Assembly (NCBI RefSeq): GCF_900115625.1
Contig: NZ_FOXD01000003.1
Coordinates: 186,001-250,000, forward strand
DNA: 64,000 nucleotides
Source: Salibacterium halotolerans
GTDB lineage: Bacteria; Bacillota; Bacilli; Bacillales; Marinococcaceae
Direction of reading: 5' to 3'
Both the position numbers and the translations under genes were made by a program. Shown in pieces: positions 43,652 through 52,040 of the stretch; the stretch's first letter is position 1; the number at the start of each line of letters is the position of its first letter. The notes beneath the pieces are model-generated. The model was not told the DNA's origin. It searched no databases and saw only the letters and a list, made by a program, of their open reading frames with translations.

Positions 43652-44161
43652 TTATATGTTTCGTTTCTTATGCAGGCGTGTTTCGGGATCAGCCGTTCCG
43701 TGGCGCAGAATATGCCGGTGGATAAGCTGTTGATCGCTCATATCGCTTGGCTGCTGCCAGTTAACCCCGCGCCGTTCACATTCGGCAGCACACCACTTTA
43801 TAAGTTCCGGATCCATCAGCGGCAGATTCATATCCTCAAAAGGCTGGTTGTTTTTTGCATCAGCAAGGTGTTTTTCGACAAGCCGGCAGAGAATTTCCGC
43901 ATGCACACCCAGATCAAAAAGCTGTTTCCTGTTTTTTTCGATGATGCTGCGGGCGCTGGTCCATATTTTGACGGCGCCTTTTTTGTTTTTGCGGCGGTAA
44001 TGATAAAGTCCCACGGCAGTTTGGATGAGCCCTACCCACACACTGGTCCGGTTTTCAAAGTCGTGTTCTTTCCAATGCTCCTCCAGTATTTCGTGGCATT
44101 CAAAATAATCACGAAAGCCGTGAAACTGAACAAGAAACTGAATATAGGCTTGGGGATACAT
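43652..44161 (-). CDS. ypuF: DUF309 family protein YpuF
   Basis: A 169-residue helical protein of the DUF309 family: YFECHEILEEHWK, then SVWVGLIQTAVGLYHYRRKNKKGA, the signature helix pair with conserved His and Glu residues. Its function is not known; the conserved HE pair hints at a metal site. AAGGAAGGG lies 5 nt before the ATG. It lies between ribT and scpA, as in B. subtilis, on the opposite strand to both. An overlapping plus-strand ORF is a shadow. Confidence 0.88.
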   Translation of the reverse strand: MYPQAYIQFLVQFHGFRDYFECHEILEEHWKEHDFENRTSVWVGLIQTAVGLYHYRRKNKKGAVKIWTSARSIIEKNRKQLFDLGVHAEILCRLVEKHLADAKNNQPFEDMNLPLMDPELIKWCAAECERRGVNWQQPSDMSDQQLIHRHILRHGTADPETRLHKKRNI

Positions 44162-44303
44162 TGTTACCCTTCCTTTTTGCAGAAGTGTTGTTTTCCATTA
44201 GTATAGCATGGACGGTTGCTTTTCTTCATTCGAAAGTCGCTATGCCTGAAGGAAAGGGGATATGATATAATGAACAGCAGTATGATGGGAAAGGATTCAT
44301 CTT

Positions 44304-45059
44304 ATGAAACGATACAGTGTACACATAGATACTTTTCAGGGGCCGCTGGATTTACTGCTTCATCTGATTCAGCAGGCGGAAGTTGATATTTACAATATTC
44401 CAGTGGCCGAAATCACAGAGCAGTACCTTCATTACGTACAGACGATGCAGGAGCTTGAACTTGATATTGCGAGCGAGTATCTTGTGATGGCTGCGACACT
44501 TTTGGAGATAAAAAGCCAGATGCTGCTGCCGGGTGAAGACAATCCGGGCGAAGATGCGTACTTGGAAGAGGAAGATCCGAGAGAAGAACTGATGAGCCGG
44601 CTTGTAGAGTATAAGAAATACAAAGAGGCTGCGGTAGAACTTCGTGAAAAAGAACAGGAAGGATCCGGACGTTATGCGAAAGGGTCTTCGATGGATGATG
44701 AAGCACTCGAGGAGAAATTCGCTGCGGCCGTTCCGGAGAACCTTTCTTTATTTGATATGCTTGATGCCTATCAAAAGCTGAAAGAACGTGTGCGCTACCA
44801 TGCGCCTAAAGAAACGAAAATAAAAGGAGAGGAAGTAACGATTGAAGATCGTATGACGTCGATTCTTTCTTTTCTCGAGAAACAGGAAAACGGCAGTACA
44901 TTTATTGAACTGTTCCCTTCCGGAGAACGTTCCCATATGGTTGTCTCCTTTCTGGCTGTGTTGGAGTTAATGAAACACAGGCAGGTTACGTGTGTACAGA
45001 AAGACAATTTTGAAGAGATTATCGTATACCAGACAGAGGAGGAGCTCGTCCATGAATGA
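44304..45059 (+). CDS. scpA: Segregation and condensation protein A
   Basis: A 251-residue kleisin that bridges the SMC dimer with ScpB. It has the N-terminal DTFQGPLDLLLHLIQQAEVDIYNIPVAEITEQYL block (about residues 8-42), an acidic linker near 80-95, and the C-terminal winged helix (SGERSHMVVSFLAVLELMKHRQV). The exact length matches B. subtilis ScpA. A possible promoter with TATAAT at about 44265 precedes it. It overlaps scpB by 8 bp. Confidence 0.95.
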   Translation: MKRYSVHIDTFQGPLDLLLHLIQQAEVDIYNIPVAEITEQYLHYVQTMQELELDIASEYLVMAATLLEIKSQMLLPGEDNPGEDAYLEEEDPREELMSRLVEYKKYKEAAVELREKEQEGSGRYAKGSSMDDEALEEKFAAAVPENLSLFDMLDAYQKLKERVRYHAPKETKIKGEEVTIEDRMTSILSFLEKQENGSTFIELFPSGERSHMVVSFLAVLELMKHRQVTCVQKDNFEEIIVYQTEEELVHE

Positions 45060-45660
45060 AGAAAGCTATCAGCATATACTGCAGGGGCTGCTGTATGTCT
45101 GCGGGGATGAAGGCCTCGAGCTTCAGGACGCTGCCGGAGTTCTGGAACTGACCGAAGAAGAGACAAAGCATCAGTTGAACCTTCTTAAGCAGTCGATGGG
45201 AGAAGCTGTACCGGGACTGCAGATTCAGCGTTTCGGAAGCCGGTTTCAGCTTGTCACGGCGGACAGCATTGCCCCGTACATTGAAAAACTCGCGGAAGGC
45301 CCCAGACAGGCTAAATTATCCCAGGCAGCCCTTGAGACGCTTGCGATTATTGCCTATAACCAGCCTATTACGCGGATCGAAATTGATGATATCCGCGGAG
45401 TCAAGTCGGAAAGAGCCGTTCAGACTCTCATACATAAAGCGCTCGTCCAGGAGAGCGGGCGCGCCCAGGCTCCCGGACGTCCGATTCTTTATAAAACGAC
45501 AGAACGTTTTCTGGAGCACTTTAACATTTCTTCGCTCGAGGAACTGCCAGCGCTCGAAGAAGACACAGAAGAACCTTCCACGGAGGAAGCAGACCTGTTC
45601 TTCAAAGAACTCGAAACAGAGAATCAGGAAGATCCGGGCTCGTCGTACAACACAATATAA
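45052..45660 (+). CDS. scpB: Segregation and condensation protein B
   Basis: A 202-residue protein with two winged-helix domains, partner of ScpA and SMC in chromosome condensation. Typical sequences are ILQGLLYVCGDEGLEL at the N-terminus, LSQAALETLAIIAYNQPITRIEIDDIRGV in the second domain, and GRPILYKTTERFLEHF. Start is ATG 45052, just after GGAGGAG and inside the scpA end. The acidic tail is not conserved; its last 37 bp overlap the 3' end of the convergent DUF421 gene. Confidence 0.94.
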   Translation: MNEESYQHILQGLLYVCGDEGLELQDAAGVLELTEEETKHQLNLLKQSMGEAVPGLQIQRFGSRFQLVTADSIAPYIEKLAEGPRQAKLSQAALETLAIIAYNQPITRIEIDDIRGVKSERAVQTLIHKALVQESGRAQAPGRPILYKTTERFLEHFNISSLEELPALEEDTEEPSTEEADLFFKELETENQEDPGSSYNTI

Positions 45661-46325
45661 AGCGGGTATTCCCCACTCCATTCAGCATAGAGGACCCGGT
45701 TAATGTCCGGGATGTTTCTCGTCTGCAGACGCTCGAGAACGTCTCGTTTTGAGATGTTGGATTCTGTAATATTGTCTTCCACCCATTCTCCGTCCAGTAT
45801 AACGGCCAGTGGCAGGCTCGACGGCGGTCCCGGATCCACCTTTACGTCCGTTTTGAGGGCGGAGGAGGCGTGTGGTTTTTTCATCACATTTACCGTCCCG
45901 TTTGCTTCCAGAATCGCATAGTGCACATCCTGCATGGAGAATACGTCTTTGTCTCTAAGTAAATGCTGCAGCTGATTCAAATCGAGTCTGTTTCTGCGGA
46001 GGACGTCATAATCCAGCTGTCCCTCCCGGATAACAATGGCCGGTTTTCCTTCGAGCATGCTTCTGGTTTCTTTTTTCTTCTGTGTAATCCTTTCCACAAT
46101 TCCGACAAGCACCGCCCATAATGTGACGGCGTACAGGATGTAATGAAGACCTATTTCGTCGTCGTATATCGCGTTTCCAACCAATTCCCCCATAACAATG
46201 GATGAAATGAAATCAAATGGTGTTAATTGGTTGATCTGTGTTTTGCCAAGTGCTTTCGTTATAACTAAAAGTGCAAAGAAGCCAATTGTCAATTCCACTG
46301 TCAGCTGTAAGAAATGAACCACCAT
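45624..46325 (-). CDS. DUF421 membrane protein (YetF family)
   Basis: A 233-residue protein: three N-terminal helices (about 5-85), then the cytosolic DUF421 domain (LEGKPAIVIREGQLDYDVLRRNRLDL split over 93-120; FSMQDVHYAILEANGTVNV). Start is ATG 46325, 6 nt after GGGGAGGA. YetF-type proteins accompany some spoVAC-AD-AE operons linked to spore heat resistance and germination, and here the gene lies a short distance from such an operon, on the other strand. It converges on scpB with a 37-bp overlap. Confidence 0.9.
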   Translation of the reverse strand: MVVHFLQLTVELTIGFFALLVITKALGKTQINQLTPFDFISSIVMGELVGNAIYDDEIGLHYILYAVTLWAVLVGIVERITQKKKETRSMLEGKPAIVIREGQLDYDVLRRNRLDLNQLQHLLRDKDVFSMQDVHYAILEANGTVNVMKKPHASSALKTDVKVDPGPPSSLPLAVILDGEWVEDNITESNISKRDVLERLQTRNIPDINRVLYAEWSGEYPLYIVLYDEPGSS

Positions 46326-46398
46326 GGCGTCCTCCCCAAAGCCGGATACTTTTTCTCCATGATTAGTCTGTCCTAATGGAGAGAAAAATACGCTCCGG

Positions 46399-46914
46399 TT
46401 AGTGGAAGTGGTAAAGCAGCTCATCCAGTTCATTCACGAGGTTTCGGGAGGCAGCCTGAAGCTCTTCGACTTCACTGTGCCCGCTGCCTGACTGATCCTT
46501 TCGAAAAACAGTACGGATTCTCCCGTTTTCCGTTTTCCAGTACGCTTGCACGTATGCCTGATAAGCCTCGAACAACTGCATCATCTTTTGTGCTCGTTCC
46601 GGACCGAACAGTCTATCCAGATACTCAACCTTGAAGCCGGAGGTCGTCGGTGTGTAATGGACAGCCTGCGGATGTGGTCCCTTTGTCTGTTTATACACGG
46701 TATTGCGGATCTCCAGTGCTTTCATGTGCAGTTGATGACGCACTTCTTCTTTTTCTTCTTCCATCTCTTTATCGGTGAACATTTCCTGCATGGTTTCAAG
46801 ACGGACTGTTACCGCCTTCTGATGGCTTTCCAGCTTCTTTATTCTCTGCCATTGAAAAAATAACAGCGTAAAGACAACCAGCAGCAAAAATAGCAGCATC
46901 CATTTAATGAACAC
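46399..46914 (-). CDS. Uncharacterised membrane-anchored coiled-coil protein
   Basis: I do not recognise the family. It has 171 residues: an N-terminal membrane helix (about 3-22, WMLLFLLLVVFTLLFF), a charged coiled-coil segment (25-85) and a mixed C-terminal domain with aromatic residues (VEYLDRLFGPERAQKMMQLFE). The C-terminal part probably lies outside the membrane. The start is GTG 46914 after AGAGGTGAT; a longer frame upstream lacks a better site. It is 73 bp upstream of DUF421 on the same strand and divergent from the spore lipoprotein, so it may belong to the same sporulation group. Confidence 0.65.
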   Translation of the reverse strand: MFIKWMLLFLLLVVFTLLFFQWQRIKKLESHQKAVTVRLETMQEMFTDKEMEEEKEEVRHQLHMKALEIRNTVYKQTKGPHPQAVHYTPTTSGFKVEYLDRLFGPERAQKMMQLFEAYQAYVQAYWKTENGRIRTVFRKDQSGSGHSEVEELQAASRNLVNELDELLYHFH

Positions 46915-46951
46915 TCGGATCACCTCTTTCTTCTTCCATACATATCGGTGT

Positions 46952-46981
46952 ACATAAAAACGGGGTTTCCATTTCATACTA
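46952..46981 (+). promoter_or_regulatory. SigG-type promoter of the lipoprotein-spoVAC-AD-AE cluster
   Basis: ACATA, 18-nt spacer, CATACTA. The -10 and spacing are the same as at the spoVAA promoter; the -35 differs from GHATR in its first base only. It lies 32 nt before the lipoprotein start. Confidence 0.7.
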
Positions 46982-47013
46982 TAAAGGCACGATGTCATGG
47001 AAGGAAGAGAAAA

Positions 47014-47439
47014 ATGAAAAAATTCGTCTGCCGACTCATAAAGCCGGCTCTGCTCATTGCTGTCCTGGTCTCATTTGCCGCAGGGTGTGCAGGTAATGAA
47101 GAGTCTTCTTTGACCAACATGTCCACTGGTACGAATCATCCTGAAAAACTGCTTGAGAACATGGAGGAAGTAACATCTGCCCAGTCAGTGTTGGAAGGAA
47201 AGAATCTTTACGCAGGAGTAACCGTGACGCAGTGGTCCAGACTGAGGCTGGAATCGATACGAAAAAAAGGACACGCTCTATTGAAAAAGCATTATCCCAA
47301 AAAGACTGTTCACTTTTCGACGGATTACAAAGTGTGGCTCGAATTAAAAAGATTCAAAGAAGATATCCAAAAGAAACACGTTCACGGAAAAAAACGAAAA
47401 AAAAGGTTAACAAACATTGAAGAGCATATGAAAGGATAA
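47014..47439 (+). CDS. Spore lipoprotein, YhcN/YlaJ-like
   Basis: A 141-residue predicted lipoprotein: basic start (KKFVCRLIK), hydrophobic stretch, lipobox SFAAGC with the lipidated Cys near residue 26. The mature part is polar and ends in a very basic, Lys/Arg-rich region. Segments such as RLRLESIRKKGHALLKKHYP then VHFSTDYKVWLELKRF recall the YhcN/YlaJ sporulation lipoproteins, in which a conserved STD strand follows a helix. AAGGAAGAG precedes the ATG. It lies 12 bp before spoVAC, behind a SigG-type promoter. The family call is moderate. Confidence 0.7.
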   Translation: MKKFVCRLIKPALLIAVLVSFAAGCAGNEESSLTNMSTGTNHPEKLLENMEEVTSAQSVLEGKNLYAGVTVTQWSRLRLESIRKKGHALLKKHYPKKTVHFSTDYKVWLELKRFKEDIQKKHVHGKKRKKRLTNIEEHMKG

Positions 47440-47451
47440 AGGGTGCTGCTG

Positions 47452-47928
47452 ATGAGTGACAAGACAAATTATAAACAAAATCAAGCCTACCAAACATTTG
47501 CGAAACAGTCGGAACCCTCTATACCGGTTCTGTTCAATTGTATAAAAGCCTTTTTGATCGGCGGTCTGCTCTGCACATTCGGTCAGGGAATCCGCTCCTT
47601 ATTTATTCATTTTTTTGATTTTAATGAGCAGACAGCATCGGACCCGACCATTGCTGTGTTAATTCTTCTTTCGGTACTTTTGACCGGGTTCGGGGTGTAT
47701 GACAAAATAGCGCAGTTTGCCGGAGCCGGAACGGCGGTGCCGGTGACCGGGTTTGCAAACTCCATGGCAAGTGCTGCCATAGAATACCGGACGGAAGGAT
47801 TGGTACTTGGAGTTGGATCCAACATGTTCAAACTGGCTGGTTCAGTTATCGTATTCGGTACGGTCGCGGCATTTCTTATCGCTCTTATTAAAACAATATG
47901 GATGCAGGTTACGGGGGGTTCACTATGA
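47452..47928 (+). CDS. spoVAC: Stage V sporulation protein AC
   Basis: A 158-residue membrane protein with four helices. SpoVAC acts as a mechanosensitive channel for dipicolinic acid in the spore membrane. Motifs: CIKAFLIGGLLCTFGQGI, LTGFGVYDKIAQFAGAGTAVPVTGFANSM (about 80-108) and the C-terminal helix. Start is ATG 47452, 8 nt after AAAGGG. The stop overlaps the spoVAD start (ATGA). In B. subtilis it lies in spoVA after spoVAB; here it is about 11 kb away from that operon. Confidence 0.94.
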   Translation: MSDKTNYKQNQAYQTFAKQSEPSIPVLFNCIKAFLIGGLLCTFGQGIRSLFIHFFDFNEQTASDPTIAVLILLSVLLTGFGVYDKIAQFAGAGTAVPVTGFANSMASAAIEYRTEGLVLGVGSNMFKLAGSVIVFGTVAAFLIALIKTIWMQVTGGSL

Positions 47929-48944
47929 TTCAGGGAAGTCGTACGTGGGTGTTTCCAGGAAAGCCTGTTATAGAAGCAGCCGGAGTTGTAGGGGGCCCTT
48001 TTGAAGCAAAAGGCTATCTGGCACGGGATTTCGACCAACTGTTTGATGATATATGGCTGGGGGAGTCTTCTTTTGAAAATGCCCAAAAAAAATTAATGGA
48101 AGAAGCCTCATGGACAGCCATGGCGAAAGCCACGAAGAATCCGGAAGATATACAGTTTGTTCTGGCAGGGGATTTAATCAATCAAATGACAGCGACTAAT
48201 TTCGCGTGCCGAAGTCTCGGGATACCATATCTTGGATTGTTCGGCGCCTGTTCCACGTCGATGGAAGGTCTTGCGTTGTCTGCTCTTTTAATTGAACACC
48301 AGGAGGCGGATTACGTTCTTACCGGTTCGGCCAGTCATAATGCTGCTGTGGAAAAACAGTTCCGTTATCCAACCGAATACGGAGCGCAGAAGCCGCCGAC
48401 AGCACAATGGACAGCTACGGCGGCGGGTGCCGCTGTGATTGGGAGGGGGGAAAACGGGCCTGCTGTAAGTGCCGCAACGATTGGGAAAGTCATCGATCGC
48501 GGGTTGACGGATCCTTATAACATGGGGGCTGCCATGGCGCCTGCGGCAGCAGATACAATAGAAGCGCATTTCACCGATTTGAACCGTGATCCATCCTATT
48601 ATGACTACATCATTACAGGGGATTTGGGACGAATCGGCCTGCCGATTATGAAAGAACTTCTACGGCAGCGGGGAATAAACGTAACCGATGAGCAGTGTTT
48701 AGACTGCGGCGTGATGCTTTACAAAGAAGAACAGAATGTACAGGCCGGGGCCAGTGGTTCCGGGTGTTCCGCCTCTGTCGTTTACGGTACGATACTTAAC
48801 CGCATGAAAAGAGGGGAAATAACCCGGGTCCTTGTTGTGGCGACAGGGGCACTGTTAAGTCCACTCTCGAGCAGACAGAATGAGTCCATACCTTGTATCG
48901 CCCATGCGGCGGCTATCGAACAGAAAGGAGGAAAGCTGCCATGA
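47925..48944 (+). CDS. spoVAD: Stage V sporulation protein AD
   Basis: A 339-residue soluble protein with a thiolase-like fold that binds dipicolinic acid. It has [24 protein letters not shown] at its start (residues 3-26), the [15 protein letters not shown] segment with the conserved Cys, and [11 protein letters not shown] near 290. Start is ATG 47925, overlapping the spoVAC stop. It in turn overlaps spoVAE by 4 bp. All three products work as one complex in the spore inner membrane. Confidence 0.94.
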   Translation: MIQGSRTWVFPGKPVIEAAGVVGGPFEAKGYLARDFDQLFDDIWLGESSFENAQKKLMEEASWTAMAKATKNPEDIQFVLAGDLINQMTATNFACRSLGIPYLGLFGACSTSMEGLALSALLIEHQEADYVLTGSASHNAAVEKQFRYPTEYGAQKPPTAQWTATAAGAAVIGRGENGPAVSAATIGKVIDRGLTDPYNMGAAMAPAAADTIEAHFTDLNRDPSYYDYIITGDLGRIGLPIMKELLRQRGINVTDEQCLDCGVMLYKEEQNVQAGASGSGCSASVVYGTILNRMKRGEITRVLVVATGALLSPLSSRQNESIPCIAHAAAIEQKGGKLP

Positions 48945-49291
48945 TGTATGTCTGGGCTTTCATTGTAGGCGGGTTGATCTGTGTCATCGGTCAGCTTTTG
49001 ATGGATATAGTAAAATTGACACCGGCTCACACGATGACTGTTCTCGTCGTATCAGGAGCTGTACTGGATGGAATCGGCTTATATGAACCACTCGTTGATT
49101 TTGCAGGAGCCGGAGCCAGTGTGCCGATAACAAGTTTTGGGAATTCACTCGTCCACGGAGCAATGGCCGAAGCAGAGCAGAACGGTATTATCGGCGTGAT
49201 AACCGGGATTTTTGAAGTAACGAGTGCCGGGATATCGGCAGCGGTTATTTTCTCTTTTGCAGCTGCTCTTCTTTTTAAACCGAAAGGATAA
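48941..49291 (+). CDS. spoVAE: Stage V sporulation protein AE (AEb type)
   Basis: A 116-residue membrane protein with three or four helices, paralogous to Spo[50 protein letters not shown] (about 49-76). The length fits SpoVAEb. AAGGAGG lies 9 nt before the ATG, which overlaps the spoVAD stop. No spoVAEA-like gene follows. A gap of 105 bp leads to dacB, without a clear terminator. Confidence 0.93.
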   Translation: MMYVWAFIVGGLICVIGQLLMDIVKLTPAHTMTVLVVSGAVLDGIGLYEPLVDFAGAGASVPITSFGNSLVHGAMAEAEQNGIIGVITGIFEVTSAGISAAVIFSFAAALLFKPKG

Positions 49292-49396
49292 ATAAGCCGT
49301 CACTGTGGTACTGCTGCATCCCTTTGTTATTCTTCCCATCATAATACTTTGAAGCCGGAATAGATATGATGATAAGAAATGGACAAGGAAGATGGG

Positions 49397-50524
49397 ATGG
49401 ATATGAAATGGTGCAGGGCAGCCGTTCTGCTGTTACTGTTGGGAATCTTTCCTTTAACGGCAGCGGCGGATAATACAGAAGGGGTCGATACATCAGCGGA
49501 AGCGGCATTACTTATGGAACAGCAGAGCGGCAGAGTGCTGTTTGAGAAGCAGGCACACGAAAAGCAGAATATTGCAAGTATAACGAAAATCATGACTGCT
49601 GTATTGGCACTGGAGTCGGGAAAGTGGAAGCAGTCGACGAAAATCAGTGAGAATGCATACGGCGTAGAGGGATCTTCGCTTTATCTGAAACCGGGCGAAA
49701 CCATGACGCTGAAAGACTTGACGACGGGTCTGATGCTTCGTTCAGGTAATGATGCGGCGGTGGCAGTGGCAGAGTTTGTAGGGGGGAGTACCGAAGGATT
49801 CGTCTATATGATGAATGAAAAAGCTCATGATATCGGAATGGAAAATACCCAATTTGCAAATCCGCATGGTCTTGATGAAGGCGGTGACCATTACTCCACA
49901 GCCTATGACATGGCGCTTCTCATGAGGTATGCGATGCAGAAGGAACGATTCAGGGAAGTAACCGGACTCAAAACGTACGAAGCGCCGCAGCCCGGCAACG
50001 GAAAAAGGGTGTGGAAAAACAAAAATAAACTCCTCACCTCCATGTATGAATACACAACGGGCGGAAAAACAGGATACACCAGAAGCGCGGGGCGGACTCT
50101 CGTATCGAGTGCAAGAAAAAATGATATGGGTCTGATAGCGGTCACACTGGATGCTCCTTCCGACTGGAAAGACCATATTTCCATGTTTGAATGGGGATTC
50201 TCCTCCTTTGAGCTCTTTCAACTCGGGAAAGCGGACGAAACGTTAAACAGCGGATACCGGGAGAATGGGAGATTGTTTCTGCCAAGGGATTTTTACTACC
50301 CGTTGAAAGAAGACGAAAGAAATGACGTATCGCGGTCGGTCTCCTTATCAGAGCAGGACAACCATTATCCAAAAGGAATATCGGCGGCTGGAAAAATAAC
50401 CTGGACGCTCGAAGACCAGCCGATTCACAGTATGCCCGTGTTTATCGATCAACCGGAAGAAAAGAATCAGGGATGGTTCCGCACGTTTTATGAATGTGTG
50501 CAGATGTTCATGGGGGGGCGGTAA
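49397..50524 (+). CDS. dacB: D-alanyl-D-alanine carboxypeptidase DacB (sporulation PBP5*)
   Basis: A 375-residue secreted PBP with a signal peptide at about 1-25, SxxK motif S61-I-T-K64, SGND as the second motif and KTG in GGKTGYTR. DacB adjusts cross-linking of spore cortex, in the mother cell. Start is ATG 49397, after AAGGAAG; an ATG six bases later also fits. B. subtilis dacB is read with spmA and spmB by SigE, and the same three-gene order is seen here. I saw no convincing SigE promoter. Confidence 0.92.
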   Translation: MDMKWCRAAVLLLLLGIFPLTAAADNTEGVDTSAEAALLMEQQSGRVLFEKQAHEKQNIASITKIMTAVLALESGKWKQSTKISENAYGVEGSSLYLKPGETMTLKDLTTGLMLRSGNDAAVAVAEFVGGSTEGFVYMMNEKAHDIGMENTQFANPHGLDEGGDHYSTAYDMALLMRYAMQKERFREVTGLKTYEAPQPGNGKRVWKNKNKLLTSMYEYTTGGKTGYTRSAGRTLVSSARKNDMGLIAVTLDAPSDWKDHISMFEWGFSSFELFQLGKADETLNSGYRENGRLFLPRDFYYPLKEDERNDVSRSVSLSEQDNHYPKGISAAGKITWTLEDQPIHSMPVFIDQPEEKNQGWFRTFYECVQMFMGGR

Positions 50525-50527
50525 ACG

Positions 50528-51121
50528 GTGGTACACTATATCTGGATGTTTCTCCTTGGAGCCGGTATTGTAACAGCCATGTTTAACGGACGGATGGACG
50601 AGGTGTCGGAGGCTTTGTTCACAGGGGCGGAAGACGCGGTGACACTCTGTTTCGGCCTGATCAGCGTGATGGTATTCTGGCTGGGCATTATGAATGTGGC
50701 CAGACGCAGCGGACTTCTCGATACGTTTACGACCTGGCTCCGGCCGGCTGCGGTGCGGTTGTTTCCTGATATACCGCCCGATCATCCTGCTATGGGATAT
50801 ATTCTCTCCAATATGACAGCCAATTTGATGGGTCTTGGCAATGCCGCCACACCTATGGGAATTAAAGCAGTGAAAGAAATGAAAAAAATCAATGACAATA
50901 GAGACGAAGCCAGCCGCTCGATGATCACATTCATGGCATTAAACACGGCAGGACTGACCTTGATACCAACTACCGTCATTGCGGTCAGGATGAATTATGG
51001 TTCGTCGGAACCGGCCGAGATAGTTGGTGCAGCCATTCTTGCCACCGGCTGTTCCACAGCCTGTGCGCTTGTGATCGATCGGTTTTTTCATATTCGGCGA
51101 ACCCGTAAAGGGAAGGGATAA
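50528..51121 (+). CDS. spmA: Spore maturation protein A
   Basis: A 197-residue membrane protein of the nucleoside-recognition-domain (Gate) family. Three or more helices, LGIMNVARRSGLL, and the conserved ATPMGIKAVKEM loop after NLMGLGNA. SpmA and SpmB are needed for spore core dehydration. GTG start, three bases after dacB, behind GGGGGGCGG. Two bases separate it from spmB. Confidence 0.92.
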   Translation: MVHYIWMFLLGAGIVTAMFNGRMDEVSEALFTGAEDAVTLCFGLISVMVFWLGIMNVARRSGLLDTFTTWLRPAAVRLFPDIPPDHPAMGYILSNMTANLMGLGNAATPMGIKAVKEMKKINDNRDEASRSMITFMALNTAGLTLIPTTVIAVRMNYGSSEPAEIVGAAILATGCSTACALVIDRFFHIRRTRKGKG

Positions 51122-51123
51122 CT

Positions 51124-51654
51124 ATGGGTTGGATGAACACGGTGTCAATCTGGGTGGTGCCAATGCTGCTGCTCGCTGTTATCCTTCACGCGGCATTGAA
51201 GCAGGTCCCGGCGTATGATTCGTTTGTGGAAGGCGGCAAAGACGGCTTTCAAATGGCAGTTTCGCTGATCCCCTATCTTGTCGGCATGTTAACAGCGGTA
51301 TCGGTTTTCCGGGCGTCCGGTGCTATGGACCTCCTCATTCAGGCAATAGCGCCGGCCCTTGCACTGGTGGGAATGCCTGCTGAAATTGCTCCTCTGGCGA
51401 TGATACGCCCGATTTCCGGAACAGGTGCGCTCGGAATGATGAGTTCGCTGCTCGAGGAGTACGGACCCGATTCTTTTATCGGCCGACTCGCCTCAACGAT
51501 GCAGGGTAGCACGGATACGACGCTGTACGTGATCACTATTTATTTTGGAGCGGCAGGTGTGAAACATATCGGTGACGCATTGAAAGTAGGACTGGCTGCC
51601 GACGCTGCCGGCGTGGCAGCATCCGTCTTTATCGTCAGCATGATTTTTTTATAA
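51124..51654 (+). CDS. spmB: Spore maturation protein B
   Basis: A 176-residue membrane protein, partner of SpmA and of the same family. It shows VEGGKDGFQMAVSLIPYLVGML, MIRPISGTGALGMM and STMQGSTDTTLYVI. AAGGGAAGGGATAACT precedes the ATG. Last gene of dacB-spmA-spmB; its terminator is the left end of repeat element B. Confidence 0.92.
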   Translation: MGWMNTVSIWVVPMLLLAVILHAALKQVPAYDSFVEGGKDGFQMAVSLIPYLVGMLTAVSVFRASGAMDLLIQAIAPALALVGMPAEIAPLAMIRPISGTGALGMMSSLLEEYGPDSFIGRLASTMQGSTDTTLYVITIYFGAAGVKHIGDALKVGLAADAAGVAASVFIVSMIFL

Positions 51655-51658
51655 TCAG

Positions 51659-51689
51659 GGGGCTGTGTCAAAAGATGCAGCTCCTTTTT
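51659..51689 (+). terminator. Terminator after spmB, at the left end of element B
   Basis: GGGGCTG pairs with CAGCTCC (one G-T pair) around a 12-nt loop, then TTTTT. The left arm and loop also form the left terminal repeat of element B. Confidence 0.8.
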
Positions 51690-51930
51690 AGTCATATAGA
51701 AAGTTCACCCCAGGCAGAAGCGGAAGGCGGCGACAGTTGAAGGTTCATCGGCTAAAAGCGGTCACGTCCTGTGACAACCGCCGATGCTGGAACATCCTGT
51801 TCGTCGAAGCAGCAGCCGAAGATCCCATCAAACGGAGGCGCTCGCGTCGGGAGTCAGATCGGCGCCCGGCAGGATGTGCCGTACTTAACCGATCCTCCTT
51901 CAGGGAACAAGCTTGAGGCGCTGCCCGCGG

Positions 51931-52040
51931 CAAAGAAGACACGATGAGCCCCGGCGAATCGATGTCGCCCTTGTGCTCTGGAGTGCAAAGAAGACACGAT
52001 GAGCCCCGGCGAATCGATGTCGCCCTTGTACTCCGGAGTG
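51931..52040 (+). repeat. Tandem pair of the 55-nt repeat core, copies 2 and 3
   Basis: 51931-51985 and 51986-52040 are adjacent and identical but for two transitions (GCTCTGG against ACTCCGG near the 3' end). Each begins CAAAGAAGACACGATGAGCC and ends GGAGTG. The third copy is at 18363-18417, inverted. Confidence 0.95.

Noticed and set aside
43670-44206. Plus-strand ORF of 178 codons opposite ypuF
   Set aside because: The minus-strand frame matches DUF309 and has AAGGAAGGG before its ATG; the plus frame has neither.
49291-49397. SigE promoter before dacB
   Set aside because: Only a weak GATATGAT-like -10 with poor spacing to any -35 could be found.
51931-52040. Tandem 55-nt repeats as a CRISPR array
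   Set aside because: The copies are directly adjacent without spacers, only two in number, and no cas genes are near.
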